NCBI GenBank assembly: GCA_938042245.1
Contig: CALIRO010000061.1
Span: 1 to 48,175 of the forward strand
From: an uncultured Thermoguttaceae bacterium
GTDB taxonomy: Bacteria > Planctomycetota > Planctomycetia > Pirellulales > Thermoguttaceae
DNA: 48,175 bases
Direction: 5' to 3'
A program made the translations under genes and the position numbers. How positions within the stretch are numbered: position 1 is the first letter of the stretch; each line of letters starts with the position of its first letter. Positions 9,145 through 17,643 of this stretch are shown in pieces. The notes beneath the pieces were generated by a model that worked only from the letters and a program-made list of their open reading frames with translations, was not told where the DNA came from and did no database searches.

Positions 9145-10749
9145 TCAGTCGGGCAGGCCGAGGTTACGGCGGTAGGCGAGGCGTTGGCGGTCCAGGCGGA
9201 AGCGGGCGGTGAGGGTTTGCCACTTTTGGGCCGCTGCCTGGAGGGCTTCAGCCGGGGGCTTTTCGCCCCGGACCACCGCATGAACTGCTTCGTCCAAGGC
9301 GGCCAGATATTCCTCCCAGCCTGGGATCCGTAAAGCAACCAGCACCTGTGGACGGGAAAACGTCTGCTGGAGAGCCTCGGCGTATTGTTGGGCGGTTTCC
9401 GTTGGCATGGCCGGTTCTACCCAGGCCGAGAGCCGATTCGGGTCTTTCAGATCGGTTTTCCGGAACAGAGTAGTAGCGGGGCAAACAGCCGGTCGGGGTT
9501 CGGTCCCTTGTTTACTGGCCAACCAGAAGATGAGTTGGAGGGCGGCTTCCGGGTGGGCAGAAGTTGCTCCGACAGCGGCCCACCGACCCGCCATACCCAA
9601 AAGGGGCGTGCGAAACACGTCGCCCGAGGGCGCTGGAAGCCATTTCTGATCCCCTGGATGCCAAAGGGCGGATGCACCGGGAATAGGAACAATAGTACAT
9701 TTTACTTCTGGGGGCGCTTTTTCTGGTCCGGCTCGGCTCGGCCAGGTTAATGCCAAGCCGCATTGACCCCGCCAAAACTGCTCCCGCACCCGATCCGGGT
9801 CGGCCTGCAACAACACTTCTGGACTGTCGGCCAATTGGGCCGTCGCCGCCAATTCCTCTAAGGCTCGTACAAACGGCGGTTCGGCAATCCGGGGCCGCAT
9901 CGACGGCATCTCAAACAGGGTGGAATAGTAGTTAGGGTGTTTGGCATAAGAGGCGGCACGGGCCAAAAGCATCCAACCGGCCCAGCCGGCGGCTAACGGT
10001 TCTAGAGCCGGTGTCCAAGGCTGCTGGTTTGCCGCTCCAGCAGGCCCCAATCGGTTCCGATCCTTCCACTGCTGCGCTACGTGCAGATATTCCTCCCAGG
10101 TCCTGGGCGGCTGGAGTCCAAGCCGATCCAATAAATCCGCCCGACAATAACAGACCAGCACCGGCGAACCCAAGGGCACAGCATAGACTTGCTGGCCCCA
10201 TCGGCCCTCCTGATCCCGCAGCGGCTCCAGCAGATCGGTCCAAGCGGCTGTATGCGGCCTGAGTCGGTCCTCGGTGAGAGGCAGAATCTGTCCGCTTTCG
10301 GCCAACTGGCCCAACTGGGCCGACCGAAACATCAGCACATCGGCATTGGCCGAGGGGCTCTCTTTTGCCTTCTGCCAAGAGGCTTGTTCTGGCGGTAGTA
10401 TTTGGACTTCTAATTGGCTGCCGGTTTCTGCCTGCCATTGGCCCTGGTAGGAGCGGAGGGTGTCGGCCAAGCGGGCGTCCTCCAAAACCACCACGGTCAA
10501 CTTTGGAGGGAGCTTCTGAGTAGATTGCCCTTTTTGTTCCCTTTGGGGGGAAGGACACCCGGCTAAACCAACCAAGGCAAGCACCAGCCCACCGGTCATT
10601 ACTGCGGAAAAAATCCGGAGCGGCACCTTCCTAATCGCTTTCCAGCACCTGTTGGTTTCCCCCAGCCGCTCCGCCACTAGGCTTCCATACCACTTCTCCT
10701 CTTGCTTTTCCTTTACAACTTTTAGAAGATGGGGCAGAAACCGCATAGA
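9145..10749 (-). CDS. Extracellular solute-binding lipoprotein (ABC family 1 type)
   Basis: The protein is 534 aa from the ATG at 10749, which has AGGGAGA nine bases upstream; this is preferred over an in-frame start at 10854. An unusually long N-terminal stretch (about 45 residues, basic) precedes a hydrophobic segment and a lipobox ending VGLAGC, so the mature protein should be a lipid-anchored periplasmic protein. The rest reads like a sugar-type periplasmic binding protein: LTVVVLEDARLADTLRSY, ADVLMFRSAQLGQLAESG, YAVPLGSPVLVCYCRADLL and PRTWEEYLHVAQQW. The ligand cannot be read from sequence. No ABC permease or ATPase gene is next to it, so it either shares a remote transporter or has another role. 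The N-terminal extension suggests the true start might be further in, but no good internal start with a ribosome site is visible. Confidence 0.8.
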   Translation of the reverse strand, partial: SMRFLPHLLKVVKEKQEEKWYGSLVAERLGETNRCWKAIRKVPLRIFSAVMTGGLVLALVGLAGCPSPQREQKGQSTQKLPPKLTVVVLEDARLADTLRSYQGQWQAETGSQLEVQILPPEQASWQKAKESPSANADVLMFRSAQLGQLAESGQILPLTEDRLRPHTAAWTDLLEPLRDQEGRWGQQVYAVPLGSPVLVCYCRADLLDRLGLQPPRTWEEYLHVAQQWKDRNRLGPAGAANQQPWTPALEPLAAGWAGWMLLARAASYAKHPNYYSTLFEMPSMRPRIAEPPFVRALEELAATAQLADSPEVLLQADPDRVREQFWRGQCGLALTWPSRAGPEKAPPEVKCTIVPIPGASALWHPGDQKWLPAPSGDVFRTPLLGMAGRWAAVGATSAHPEAALQLIFWLASKQGTEPRPAVCPATTLFRKTDLKDPNRLSAWVEPAMPTETAQQYAEALQQTFSRPQVLVALRIPGWEEYLAALDEAVHAVVRGEKPPAEALQAAAQKWQTLTARFRLDRQRLAYRRNLGLPD

Positions 10750-10903
10750 TGGTTTTCTCCCTGGCAAACTTAGCCAATACCTTCCCCGGTGGATTGGCTC
10801 AACATTGTGTATATGTTGAATCGGAAAAGAAAACGATCCGGCCCTCTTGCCCATAGGTGTTTTTCTACGAACTAACTTCCCAAAAGGTTTTGCTTAGAAG
10901 ACC

Positions 10904-12667
10904 ATGAACAGTGCAGAATCGTTGCCAACAGGGATGATGCCTCTCAAACAAAGCAGTGGTTGGGTCCGAGGCGTGGAACTGGCCGGGGTGTTTGTGATCT
11001 TCTTCCTCCAAGGGGCCTGGCCGGTGCCCGACACCAATGAGCCGCATTACCTCGGCAAAGCCATCCATTATTGGAACCCGGATTGGATTCCGAAGGATTT
11101 CTTTTTGGATTCTCCGGATGCGCACGATGTGTTTTATTTTACCTTTGGGTGGTTGGCTCGGTATTTGCCACCGGCCGAGTTGGCCTGGGTAGGCCGACTG
11201 TGGACTTGGCTTTGGTTGGCCTGGGCATGGCAACGGTTAAGCTGGGCTGTGCTGCCCCGGCCGGGATATGCCGTGCTTTCGGCCGGCTTACTGGCTGTGC
11301 TTACCGAGCGGGCGCACATGGCCGGCGAATGGCTTATCGGCGGCCTGGAAGCCAAAGGGTTCGCCTGGGCTCTGGTCCTGATGGGCTTGGAACGGCTTCT
11401 CAAGGGCCGATGGAATTGGGCATTGGCCTGCTTTGGAGCAGGAACTTCCTTCCATGCATTAGTAGGCGGCTGGGGCGGAGTGGCTGCCGGGTTGACCTGG
11501 CTTTGGGCCGGTAAACAGCGGCCGCCGCTTTTTTCCCTTTGGCCGGGCATACTAGCCGGCCTTTTGTTAGCTCTGCCAGGGCTGATTCCGGTAGCCCGGC
11601 TGAACTGGGGCGTCGATCCAGAGATCGTCCGCCAAGGATACCAAATTTATGTCGAAATTCGGTTGCCGCATCATCTGGACTTTCTGGCCTTCCGGATGGA
11701 ATATCGTCTGCGATTTCTGCTTTTGTGTCTGGCCTGCGGGCTGCTGAGCCGATCCGTCCTCCCAGGCCCCCAAACTCCCCAGCTTCGCCTGAACCAGTCA
11801 GATCCAGCCGAACAGGCTGTGGACCTGCTCCGGCGATATTGGTGGGCTGGGATGGTGATTGTGGGCTGTGGAATTTTGTTTTCGGTTGGGCTGCTTCCCT
11901 GGCCCAACCTTCGGATTAGTTTACTCCGGTATTACTGGTTCCGATTGGGCGATATAATCACACCGGCGGCTGCTAGCTTGTTGGTGCTGCGATGGGTGGC
12001 GGAAAAAACTGCTCTGGTGGCCTCAGCGGCGGCTTCGGCGCCTTCCGGCCAGTCGGTGCTGGTATTGCCTCCCATCGGTCAATGCCTCTTACCTGTCAGG
12101 AGGGCTAAAGACCGGCCTAAAAATCTGGCGATGCTGGCGCCGTGGGCGGTGATCGTGTTGGCTTCGGTGGGGGTGGGGGTGCATCTGGGCGGCTATGCGT
12201 GGCGCCGCCTGCAACCGACCGTACCTCGGGCTTTTAGTGCCCATAAAGATCAATGGAAAACTCCCAAGCACCAATTGGCCGACTATATCGCCTGGCGGCG
12301 GATGTGTCAGTGGATTCAGGAGCATACCCCGGCCGACGCTCGGTTTCTTACTCCTCGGCAGGAACAAACGTTCAAATGGTACGCCCACCGGAGCGAAGTG
12401 GCCACCTGGAAAGACATCCCCCAAGATGCCCCGGGGCTGGTGGAATGGTGGAAACGAATGAACACTATATATGGAACCGGCAGCAACGAGCCGGGCCGCC
12501 GTTGGCTCGATTCCCTGACCCAACGCCCGCCCGAAAAACTCCGTCAATTGGCCCACCAGTATCAAGCCCGGTATCTGGTGGTCGAGAGCCGACCTCGACT
12601 CCCGTTCCGGTTGGTCTATCGAAACACCCATTGGGCCGTCTATGAGATGGTGGATCAAGCCCGTTGA
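10904..12667 (+). CDS. Polytopic membrane protein, GT-C-like (possibly DUF6798)
   Basis: The protein is 587 aa. The N-terminus has the pattern of GT-C membrane glycosyltransferase-like proteins: a first hydrophobic helix (GVELAGVFVIFFLQGAW), then an acidic loop with DTNEPHYLGKA, then about ten further hydrophobic segments up to about residue 420 (for example LLALPGLIPVARL and LLLCLACGLLSRSVL). A soluble C-terminal part of about 150 residues follows (WIQEHTPADARFLTPRQEQ and FKWYAHRSEVATWKD), as in planctomycete proteins I remember under DUF6798. A lipid-linked sugar transfer role is possible but unproven. The ATG at 10904 has no strong ribosome site; the ATG pair at about 10934 is an alternative. 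The next gene on the same strand is a CelD-like acyltransferase, which hints at envelope glycan work. Confidence 0.72.
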   Translation: MNSAESLPTGMMPLKQSSGWVRGVELAGVFVIFFLQGAWPVPDTNEPHYLGKAIHYWNPDWIPKDFFLDSPDAHDVFYFTFGWLARYLPPAELAWVGRLWTWLWLAWAWQRLSWAVLPRPGYAVLSAGLLAVLTERAHMAGEWLIGGLEAKGFAWALVLMGLERLLKGRWNWALACFGAGTSFHALVGGWGGVAAGLTWLWAGKQRPPLFSLWPGILAGLLLALPGLIPVARLNWGVDPEIVRQGYQIYVEIRLPHHLDFLAFRMEYRLRFLLLCLACGLLSRSVLPGPQTPQLRLNQSDPAEQAVDLLRRYWWAGMVIVGCGILFSVGLLPWPNLRISLLRYYWFRLGDIITPAAASLLVLRWVAEKTALVASAAASAPSGQSVLVLPPIGQCLLPVRRAKDRPKNLAMLAPWAVIVLASVGVGVHLGGYAWRRLQPTVPRAFSAHKDQWKTPKHQLADYIAWRRMCQWIQEHTPADARFLTPRQEQTFKWYAHRSEVATWKDIPQDAPGLVEWWKRMNTIYGTGSNEPGRRWLDSLTQRPPEKLRQLAHQYQARYLVVESRPRLPFRLVYRNTHWAVYEMVDQAR

Positions 12668-12939
12668 TCCAATTGCCCCCAACAGGCCTCTCTAAAGAGG
12701 CGAAGTCTCTTCTTTGCGGAATATCCCCAAATCCGGCACAGGCGTTTTCATCGGTTTCTTTGCTTCCGAAGATAGCCTAAACTGCCGTTCCCCCCGCCAT
12801 AACCACTATAAGTTGGTAGCTTGGTCAACCAATTTAAGGGGGATATGCCATACTTTCTAGGCTGATCCATCCACTCAGGGAGCTAGCTTTCCCCAACCCC
12901 CTGCCCCCTATGCTGTCTGCCAATGTGCAGGAAGTGTAT

Positions 12940-14115
12940 ATGGAACTGCGAGTGTTTTCGGATTTAGAAACCTTTTTGGCGAATGGTCCGGCATGGGATG
13001 ATCTTTGGTATCGTTCGAGCACCATACTGCCGACGGCCAGGGCGGAGTTGGTCGCCCATTGGCTGAAGCATTTTGCCCCAACCACTCGATTCTGCGCCTT
13101 GGCGGTAGCCGAGGGAGACCGTTTGGTGGCCGGCTTGCCGTTGGTGCAACGCCGGATTAAGGGCTTGTTTCCGGCTGCGGATCTGCCCTCCAATCCCTGG
13201 GCCACCAATGGAGAACTCCTACTGGACGAGTCGGCGGATGCGGCCAAGGTGCTGAACTGCCTCTGCCAGGGGCTTCGGCAAATCGGGTGGCCCTTGCTGT
13301 GGATGGATATGGTACCGGCGCAGACACGGCGCTGGCAAATCTTCCTTCAGGAAGCCCAAAAGGTTGGCTTATCCACCTTGGTCCATTGGCGGTATCCGGT
13401 CGGAATCGCGCATTTACCCGAAGACTTTTCCACCTACTGGGCCAGCCGATCCGCTAAGCTGCAAAAGAAAATCCGGAACTCTCGCCGCCAATTAGAAGAA
13501 ACTAGTGGGGTGCCTGAAATCCGGTTAGTTTGTGAGGCCACCCCCCTCCAGTGGGAAAAGGCATTAGACCAGGCTTGGCAAATCGAGGATGCCAGTTGGA
13601 AGGGGCAAGCCGGCAGTTCGGTCCTACGCACTCCGGGGATGAGGGAGTTTTATCTCGAACAGACCCGCATCTTAGCCCAATGGGGGTGTGCCCGGTTAGC
13701 CTTTTTAGAGGTGGCCAGTCGCCCGATGGCTTTTCTGTTCGGTTGGGAGGCCAAGGGGGTGTTTCAGGGGCTCAAAATCGGCTATGATCCGGCATTTGCT
13801 CGGTTTAGCCCAGGGCATCTGTCGTGGTATTTATTCTGCCAGACCCTAATTAAAAGGGGTAACCTAGTAACAGTGGATTTTTTGGGGCCTTTGCTGGATG
13901 CTCACCGGCAGTGGGCTACCGGAAGCTACCCCATCGGAAGGGTAATTATTGCCTCAAATTGGTGGGCAAAATCGCTCTTGGCCTGCTATCGGGCGTATCG
14001 CCGCCTCCGAGGAAGGGCTACAGAGCCGGATTGGCTCTCCACCTGTACTGCCTCGGCTCCTGAACCACTGGAACCAAAAAATCTCCCAGAATTATTAGAG
14101 CATATCTTCTCCTAA
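12940..14115 (+). CDS. CelD/BcsL-like GNAT-fold acyltransferase (FemAB-like)
   Basis: The protein is 391 aa from the ATG at 12940, with GGAAG five bases upstream; an ATG at 12910 would add ten residues. The N-terminal half (MELRVFSDLETF, WDDLWYRSSTILPT, VAGLPLVQRR) and the core about residues 165-330 (RSAKLQKKIRNSRRQLEE, GMREFYLEQTRILAQWG, RPMAFLFGWEAKGVFQGLKI and FSPGHLSWYLFCQTLI) fit the Acetyltransf_6 family (PF13480). This family sits in cellulose and exopolysaccharide loci and is related to FemAB. The donor and acceptor are unknown. It is soluble with no signal peptide and lies 270 bases after the GT-C-like gene. Confidence 0.85.
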   Translation: MELRVFSDLETFLANGPAWDDLWYRSSTILPTARAELVAHWLKHFAPTTRFCALAVAEGDRLVAGLPLVQRRIKGLFPAADLPSNPWATNGELLLDESADAAKVLNCLCQGLRQIGWPLLWMDMVPAQTRRWQIFLQEAQKVGLSTLVHWRYPVGIAHLPEDFSTYWASRSAKLQKKIRNSRRQLEETSGVPEIRLVCEATPLQWEKALDQAWQIEDASWKGQAGSSVLRTPGMREFYLEQTRILAQWGCARLAFLEVASRPMAFLFGWEAKGVFQGLKIGYDPAFARFSPGHLSWYLFCQTLIKRGNLVTVDFLGPLLDAHRQWATGSYPIGRVIIASNWWAKSLLACYRAYRRLRGRATEPDWLSTCTASAPEPLEPKNLPELLEHIFS

Positions 14116-14389
14116 ATTGTGTATATTGCCTATATTAACAAGAGAAACCTCTATCGCCCGCCGACTCCTTTTGTGGTAAACCATTTTCATTTTCACTAAA
14201 ACCCCAGTGATCCCCTCCTGGCCTGGGAAGCAGCACCCGGGTTCCCGAGGTGAAGCGTTCCATCATTTCAGGAAAAAACCGCCTGGCTGGCCAAATGGGG
14301 GGCACCCCACCGCTATTAGGGGGTACCACCTACTCCTAAGAAGCGCCTTCCGGCTAATGGTAGCCCACCAGGTTTTCTAGGAAGCCCTC
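14116..14389. other. Spacer upstream of the leucine leader, no gene seen
   Basis: It follows the stop of the acyltransferase gene. It contains GC-rich stretches (for example around 14295-14335) but no credible open frame or RNA gene. The leucine leader region starts with the promoter candidate at 14390. Confidence 0.4.
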
Positions 14390-14452
14390 TTGACTTTTTC
14401 CAGGGTTCTTGTATGGTTATAACAGATTGTGCCACCCCTAAGTGTTTATAAT
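14390..14452 (+). promoter_or_regulatory. Candidate promoters of the leucine leader
   Basis: TTGACT at 14390-14395 and TATGGT at 14412-14417 are separated by 16 bases. A second, perfect TATAAT lies at 14447-14452 but with a poor -35. Use of the second would start the transcript only a few bases before the leader-peptide ATG at 14464 and would explain the missing Shine-Dalgarno sequence there. Which one is used cannot be decided from sequence. Confidence 0.5.
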
Positions 14453-14463
14453 GGCTCGGCATT

Positions 14464-14526
14464 ATGACGCTGGCGAACGTGCTTAGCCTGTTGTTATTGC
14501 GGCTTCCTGCGGCCGGTCGGCCGTAG
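14464..14526 (+). CDS. leuL: Leucine-rich leader peptide of the leuA attenuator
   Basis: A 20-codon open frame (ATG 14464, TAG 14524-14526) contains seven leucine codons. Four are consecutive at 14488-14499 (CTG TTG TTA TTG), giving LSLLLLRL. It lies about 200 bases upstream of leuA in the same direction. A 12-bp terminator hairpin lies between them and a competing pairing is possible, which is the arrangement of leucine-operon attenuators. There is no Shine-Dalgarno sequence just upstream, so translation may be near-leaderless from a promoter at 14447. It is too short for a statistical coding test; the case rests on the codon run plus the RNA structures. Confidence 0.72.
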   Translation: MTLANVLSLLLLRLPAAGRP

Positions 14527-14583
14527 GGTTCGCTAGCGCTGTGCCACCCGAAAATCTCCCAGGCAAATCCGAACCCCAAGGCC
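14509..14583 (+). promoter_or_regulatory. Proposed antiterminator and protector hairpins of the leucine attenuator
   Basis: GGCCGTAGGGTT (14519-14530) can pair with AACCCCAAGGCC (14572-14583), giving ten of twelve pairs with two mismatches. The second strand is also the 5' arm of the terminator, so the two structures exclude each other. The first strand can instead be held in a small CGGCCGGTCGGCCG hairpin (14510-14523) inside the leader peptide frame. A ribosome waiting at the Leu codons 14488-14499 would tend to open that hairpin and favour the antiterminator. The pairings are seen in the sequence; the switching is inference. Confidence 0.6.
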
Positions 14584-14606
14584 GACCAAAGGCTTTGGGG
14601 TTTTTT
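14572..14606 (+). terminator. Intrinsic terminator (attenuator) before leuA
   Basis: AACCCCAAGGCC (14572-14583) pairs with GGCTTTGGGGTT (14591-14602) through a 7-base loop, with one G-U pair. It is followed by a run of six T (14601-14606, overlapping the stem end). It lies 120 bases before the leuA start and after the leader peptide stop, so it must be conditional if leuA is to be transcribed from the upstream promoter. Confidence 0.85.
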
Positions 14607-14726
14607 GTTGTCTTTCAGGAGGATCCCCCCGGGGGAACGGGTCCCAGAAAGAGCATCCTTCAATCGAAAGCCCACCGTTTTCCTTAGAGGAGAAAGGTTT
14701 TTGTTTCAGCTAGAAAGGGTCTAGCC

Positions 14727-16325
14727 ATGGCAGATCATGAGCCAACGGTCCAGGGCTCGGTCGGTGAGTCTCGGCGGATTCGGATTTTTGATACCACGCT
14801 GCGGGACGGGGAACAATCGCCCGGGTGCAGTATGAACTTGCGAGAGAAGTTGGAGGTAGCGCAGGCACTAGCCGACCTTCGGGTGGATATTATCGAAGCG
14901 GGTTTCCCGATTGCTTCGCCGGGGGATTTTGAGGCGGTCCGGGAGATAGCCCGGCATGTACGGGGGCCGGTCATTTGTGGCCTGGCTCGCTGTCGGCCCG
15001 AAGACATCGATCGGGCCTGGGAAGCGGTCCAATATGCGGAACGGCCTCGCATCCATGTCTTTTTGGCCACCAGCCCCATCCACCGGGAATATAAACTTCG
15101 GATGACCAAAGAGCAGATTGTGGAACGAGCGGTCGAGGGGGTTCGGAGGGCCTTGGGATATTGTCCAGATGTGGAGTTTTCCCCCGAAGACGCCACTCGC
15201 ACCGAGATCGACTTTCTTTGCCAGGTGGTGGAAGCGGTGATTGCCGCCGGCGCAACAACGGTGAACATTCCTGATACCGTCGGGTATGCCACGCCTCGAC
15301 AGATGTATGAACTGATTGCCAATCTCCGAAATCGGGTGCCCAATATCGACAAGGCGGTCATCAGCGTCCATTGTCATAATGATCTGGGGCTGGCGGTGGC
15401 CAACAGCCTGGCCAGCATTGAAGCCGGCGCCGGCCAAGTAGAATGCACCATCAACGGCCTGGGCGAACGGGCCGGCAACTGCGCCTTGGAAGAAGTGGTC
15501 ATGGCTCTGCGAACCCGCCACGATTATTACCAGGCGCATACCGAGATTCATACGCAGCGCCTGGTGCCAACCAGTCGGCTGGTTTCGGGCATAACCGGCA
15601 TGGTGGTGCAGCGGAATAAGGCCATCGTGGGCCAAAACGCCTTTGCCCACGAAGCCGGCATCCATCAAGACGGCATCCTCAAAGAGCGCACTACCTACGA
15701 AATCATGCGTCCAGAAGACGTCGGCTTTACCACCACGCAATTGGTCCTGGGTAAACACAGCGGCCGTGCTGCTTTGGCTGATAGAGCCCGGGCGCTGGGC
15801 TATCGACTGACGCCAGAACAACTGAACGCGGTTTTCGAAGAATTCAAAATCTTGGCCGACAAAAAGAAGGAAATTTACGATGCCGACTTGGCCGCCCTGA
15901 TTGAGCAGGAAATCGCCCATGTGCCGGATCGATGGAACTTCGAGGCCTACCGAGTTTCCACCGGCAGCGGCCAGACGCCGCAGGTGTGGCTTCGGCTCCG
16001 CCGAGGTGAACAAATGGTGGAAACTGAACTTGCCGACGGCGACGGCCCCATCGACGCCGTCTTCTTGGCCGTCGAAAAACTCACCGGCCTTTCGCTGGTC
16101 TGTAAAGATTTCCGTGTCCATAGCGTCAGCGTGGGCAAAGATGCCCAGGCCGAGGTCAGCGTGGAAGTCGAATACCAAAATCGTCTCTACCGAGGCCGAG
16201 GTCTCTCGACCGACACCGTCGAAGCCAGCGCCCGGGCCTTCCTGAACGCCATCAACCGCATCCTGGCCTTGGCCAATGGAATGAATTCGGCCCGAAAGGC
16301 TCCAGAACCCCACTCCGCCCATTAG
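14727..16325 (+). CDS. leuA: 2-isopropylmalate synthase
   Basis: The protein is 532 aa. It condenses acetyl-CoA with 2-oxoisovalerate, the first committed step of leucine synthesis in the cytosol. The N-terminal TIM barrel (about 18-285) shows FDTTLRDGEQSPG (21-33) with the metal/catalytic Arg-Asp pair, HCHNDLG (215-221), and the glycine-rich NGLGERAGNC (243-252). HEAGIHQDG marks the linker region, and the C-terminal allosteric LeuA dimer domain (about 395-515) binds leucine in known members. The length matches bacterial LeuA of the long type. The start ATG 14727 follows GAAAGGG with seven bases of spacing. No other leu gene follows. Expression is probably attenuated by the upstream leader as well as feedback-inhibited through the C-terminal domain. 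Homocitrate or citramalate synthase is less likely given the full-length regulatory domain and the leucine leader. Confidence 0.95.
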   Translation: MADHEPTVQGSVGESRRIRIFDTTLRDGEQSPGCSMNLREKLEVAQALADLRVDIIEAGFPIASPGDFEAVREIARHVRGPVICGLARCRPEDIDRAWEAVQYAERPRIHVFLATSPIHREYKLRMTKEQIVERAVEGVRRALGYCPDVEFSPEDATRTEIDFLCQVVEAVIAAGATTVNIPDTVGYATPRQMYELIANLRNRVPNIDKAVISVHCHNDLGLAVANSLASIEAGAGQVECTINGLGERAGNCALEEVVMALRTRHDYYQAHTEIHTQRLVPTSRLVSGITGMVVQRNKAIVGQNAFAHEAGIHQDGILKERTTYEIMRPEDVGFTTTQLVLGKHSGRAALADRARALGYRLTPEQLNAVFEEFKILADKKKEIYDADLAALIEQEIAHVPDRWNFEAYRVSTGSGQTPQVWLRLRRGEQMVETELADGDGPIDAVFLAVEKLTGLSLVCKDFRVHSVSVGKDAQAEVSVEVEYQNRLYRGRGLSTDTVEASARAFLNAINRILALANGMNSARKAPEPHSAH

Positions 16326-16565
16326 CTCCGCTTGCTCCCTTCTTCTTGTCTTCTCAGAGCATGCTGGGAAAGCGCTGGGCAGACGGCAGTTTCGCCTCTG
16401 CCTTGGTAGAAGAGGCTGACCAGGCTCTAGCCCAGCCGGGGAAGCACCATCTGGCAACGGTGTTCTATCCAAAGAGGGCTCTTGCACTGCTGCTTGCCGG
16501 GCAGGAAGAGCATCTGGCTGTTAAGCAGTCCGAACAGCGTTTTCTTTACTCGGAAGAATGGTTCC

Positions 16566-16961
16566 TTAGCCGATTAGCCGTTGCACGCTCTCGATGAGCC
16601 GATCCATCGCAAACGGTTTGCGAATGTAATCATCCACGCCGAGCATTTCGGCATAGGCTTTGTGGCGGGCGCCTTCGTTGGCGGTAATCATGATGACCCG
16701 GATCGGCACCGGTCGGGTCCGGCGCAACCGTTCCAAGACCAAAAACCCGCTCCGTTTGGGCATCATAATATCCAGGATGACCAAGTCGGGATTTTCCCGA
16801 TCGGCCATAGCTAGGCCTTGATTACCGTCGCGGGCCACCAGCACCTGATAGCCCTTGGCTTCCAGAGCAATCCGGATCGTTTCCACGATTTCCGGATCGT
16901 CATCGACCAGCAGAATCCGTTTGCCACCGGCTGGTTGAGAGGGAAGAGATTGCTCGCCCAT
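16566..16961 (-). CDS. Single-domain response regulator (CheY-like receiver)
   Basis: The protein is 131 aa; ATG at 16961 with GAGGAA upstream. A full receiver domain spans about residues 14-131: RILLVDDDPEIV (acidic pocket Asp 20-22), VILDIMMPK with phospho-acceptor Asp 64, the Thr/Ser switch in MITAN (Thr 93), and RKPF with the conserved Lys 115. No output domain is present, so it acts by protein contact or in a phosphorelay. A short N-terminal tail (GEQSLPSQPAGGK) is unstructured. The partner kinase is not in the window. Its gene lies just downstream of, and on the same strand as, the Flp pilin gene, which could mean shared regulation of surface pili, but a 200-base gap separates them. Confidence 0.93.
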   Translation of the reverse strand: MGEQSLPSQPAGGKRILLVDDDPEIVETIRIALEAKGYQVLVARDGNQGLAMADRENPDLVILDIMMPKRSGFLVLERLRRTRPVPIRVIMITANEGARHKAYAEMLGVDDYIRKPFAMDRLIESVQRLIG

Positions 16962-17161
16962 GGAAGTTCCTCAGACTTAGGGCAAAGGGGGGACCGATGC
17001 AAGCAAGCATCCTTCAGGGGGGTTTCTTTTAATTACTACCACACTGGCTTAGATATGGAAAGCCCCGGGCTGGATGGATAACCGGGAAGAGATACCCAAA
17101 AGGGGAATGGGTGGTAGATGCCCCCATAATGAGGGAGCATCCGATTCCTTCCCTCTCAAAA

Positions 17162-17341
17162 TTAGGACAAGAAAGCGGCGAGTCTCTCTTGAACCCACCC
17201 CCAAAGGGTCTGAGCTTCTCCCCCTAAAGTGGCAATTCCCACAATCACCACCACCAAGATTAAGGCCAATAGGACGGCATATTCCACACTGGTAGCAGCT
17301 TCTTCCTGGCCTACAGGTTGGAACCAGGTAAATGGCTTCAT
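17162..17341 (-). CDS. flp: Flp-type (type IVb) pilin subunit
   Basis: This short gene (59 aa) starts at the ATG at 17341 with GAGGG six bases upstream and stops with TAA at 17162-17164. The peptide has a short leader ending in a Gly-Gln-Glu-Glu prepilin peptidase site, then EEAATSVEYAVLLALI and a continuous hydrophobic helix (VVVIVGIATLGG), then an amphipathic tail. The Glu five residues after the cleavage site, followed by Tyr, is the hallmark of Flp/Fap pilins, which build tight-adherence pili after processing by a TadV-type peptidase. No tad export genes are in the window, so this is a detached pilin gene. The identification is by clear motif; assembly is inferred. Confidence 0.88.
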   Translation of the reverse strand: MKPFTWFQPVGQEEAATSVEYAVLLALILVVVIVGIATLGGEAQTLWGWVQERLAAFLS

Positions 17342-17643
17342 AAAACCCTCGCTAATTCAGGGGGAATATTGTCTCTAAATGGGTATTTTTTTCTCTGCGA
17401 AGAGACTTCTCTTCAACCTTACTTCGCTGGGGGAAGTTGTCAAATCCCACAGAGGCGAAACCGCCGGCAGGGCTATTACTTGGCCGGTCCCTTGTCAAAT
17501 TCAAGAGGCTTTTTTAAAAAGGAAAAACCTTACCCGAAGAAGGGGTGTTATTGTTTGCCTGTTGATAGGAGGCAGGCTGATGGGCCCCAGCGGGCCAGAA
17601 GCCCGCATTCCTAGCACGTTCTGGCAAAGGAAAGGGTTTTGGT
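17342..17643. other. Divergent spacer, no gene seen
   Basis: This roughly 300-base spacer separates the Flp pilin start (-) from the FGGY kinase start (+). It should carry promoters for both, but no clear -35/-10 pair could be picked. A ribosome site (AAAGGAAAGGG) precedes the kinase. Confidence 0.4.

Noticed and set aside
14451..14486. An 11-residue open frame starting at ATG 14451 as an alternative leader
   Set aside because: It has no Leu run and its start overlaps the TATAAT; the frame at 14464 fits the attenuator better.
14735..16487. Long minus-strand open frames (208 and 539 codons) opposite leuA
   Set aside because: They are antisense to the full-length leuA reading frame and show no family signal; a GC-rich codon bias creates such frames.
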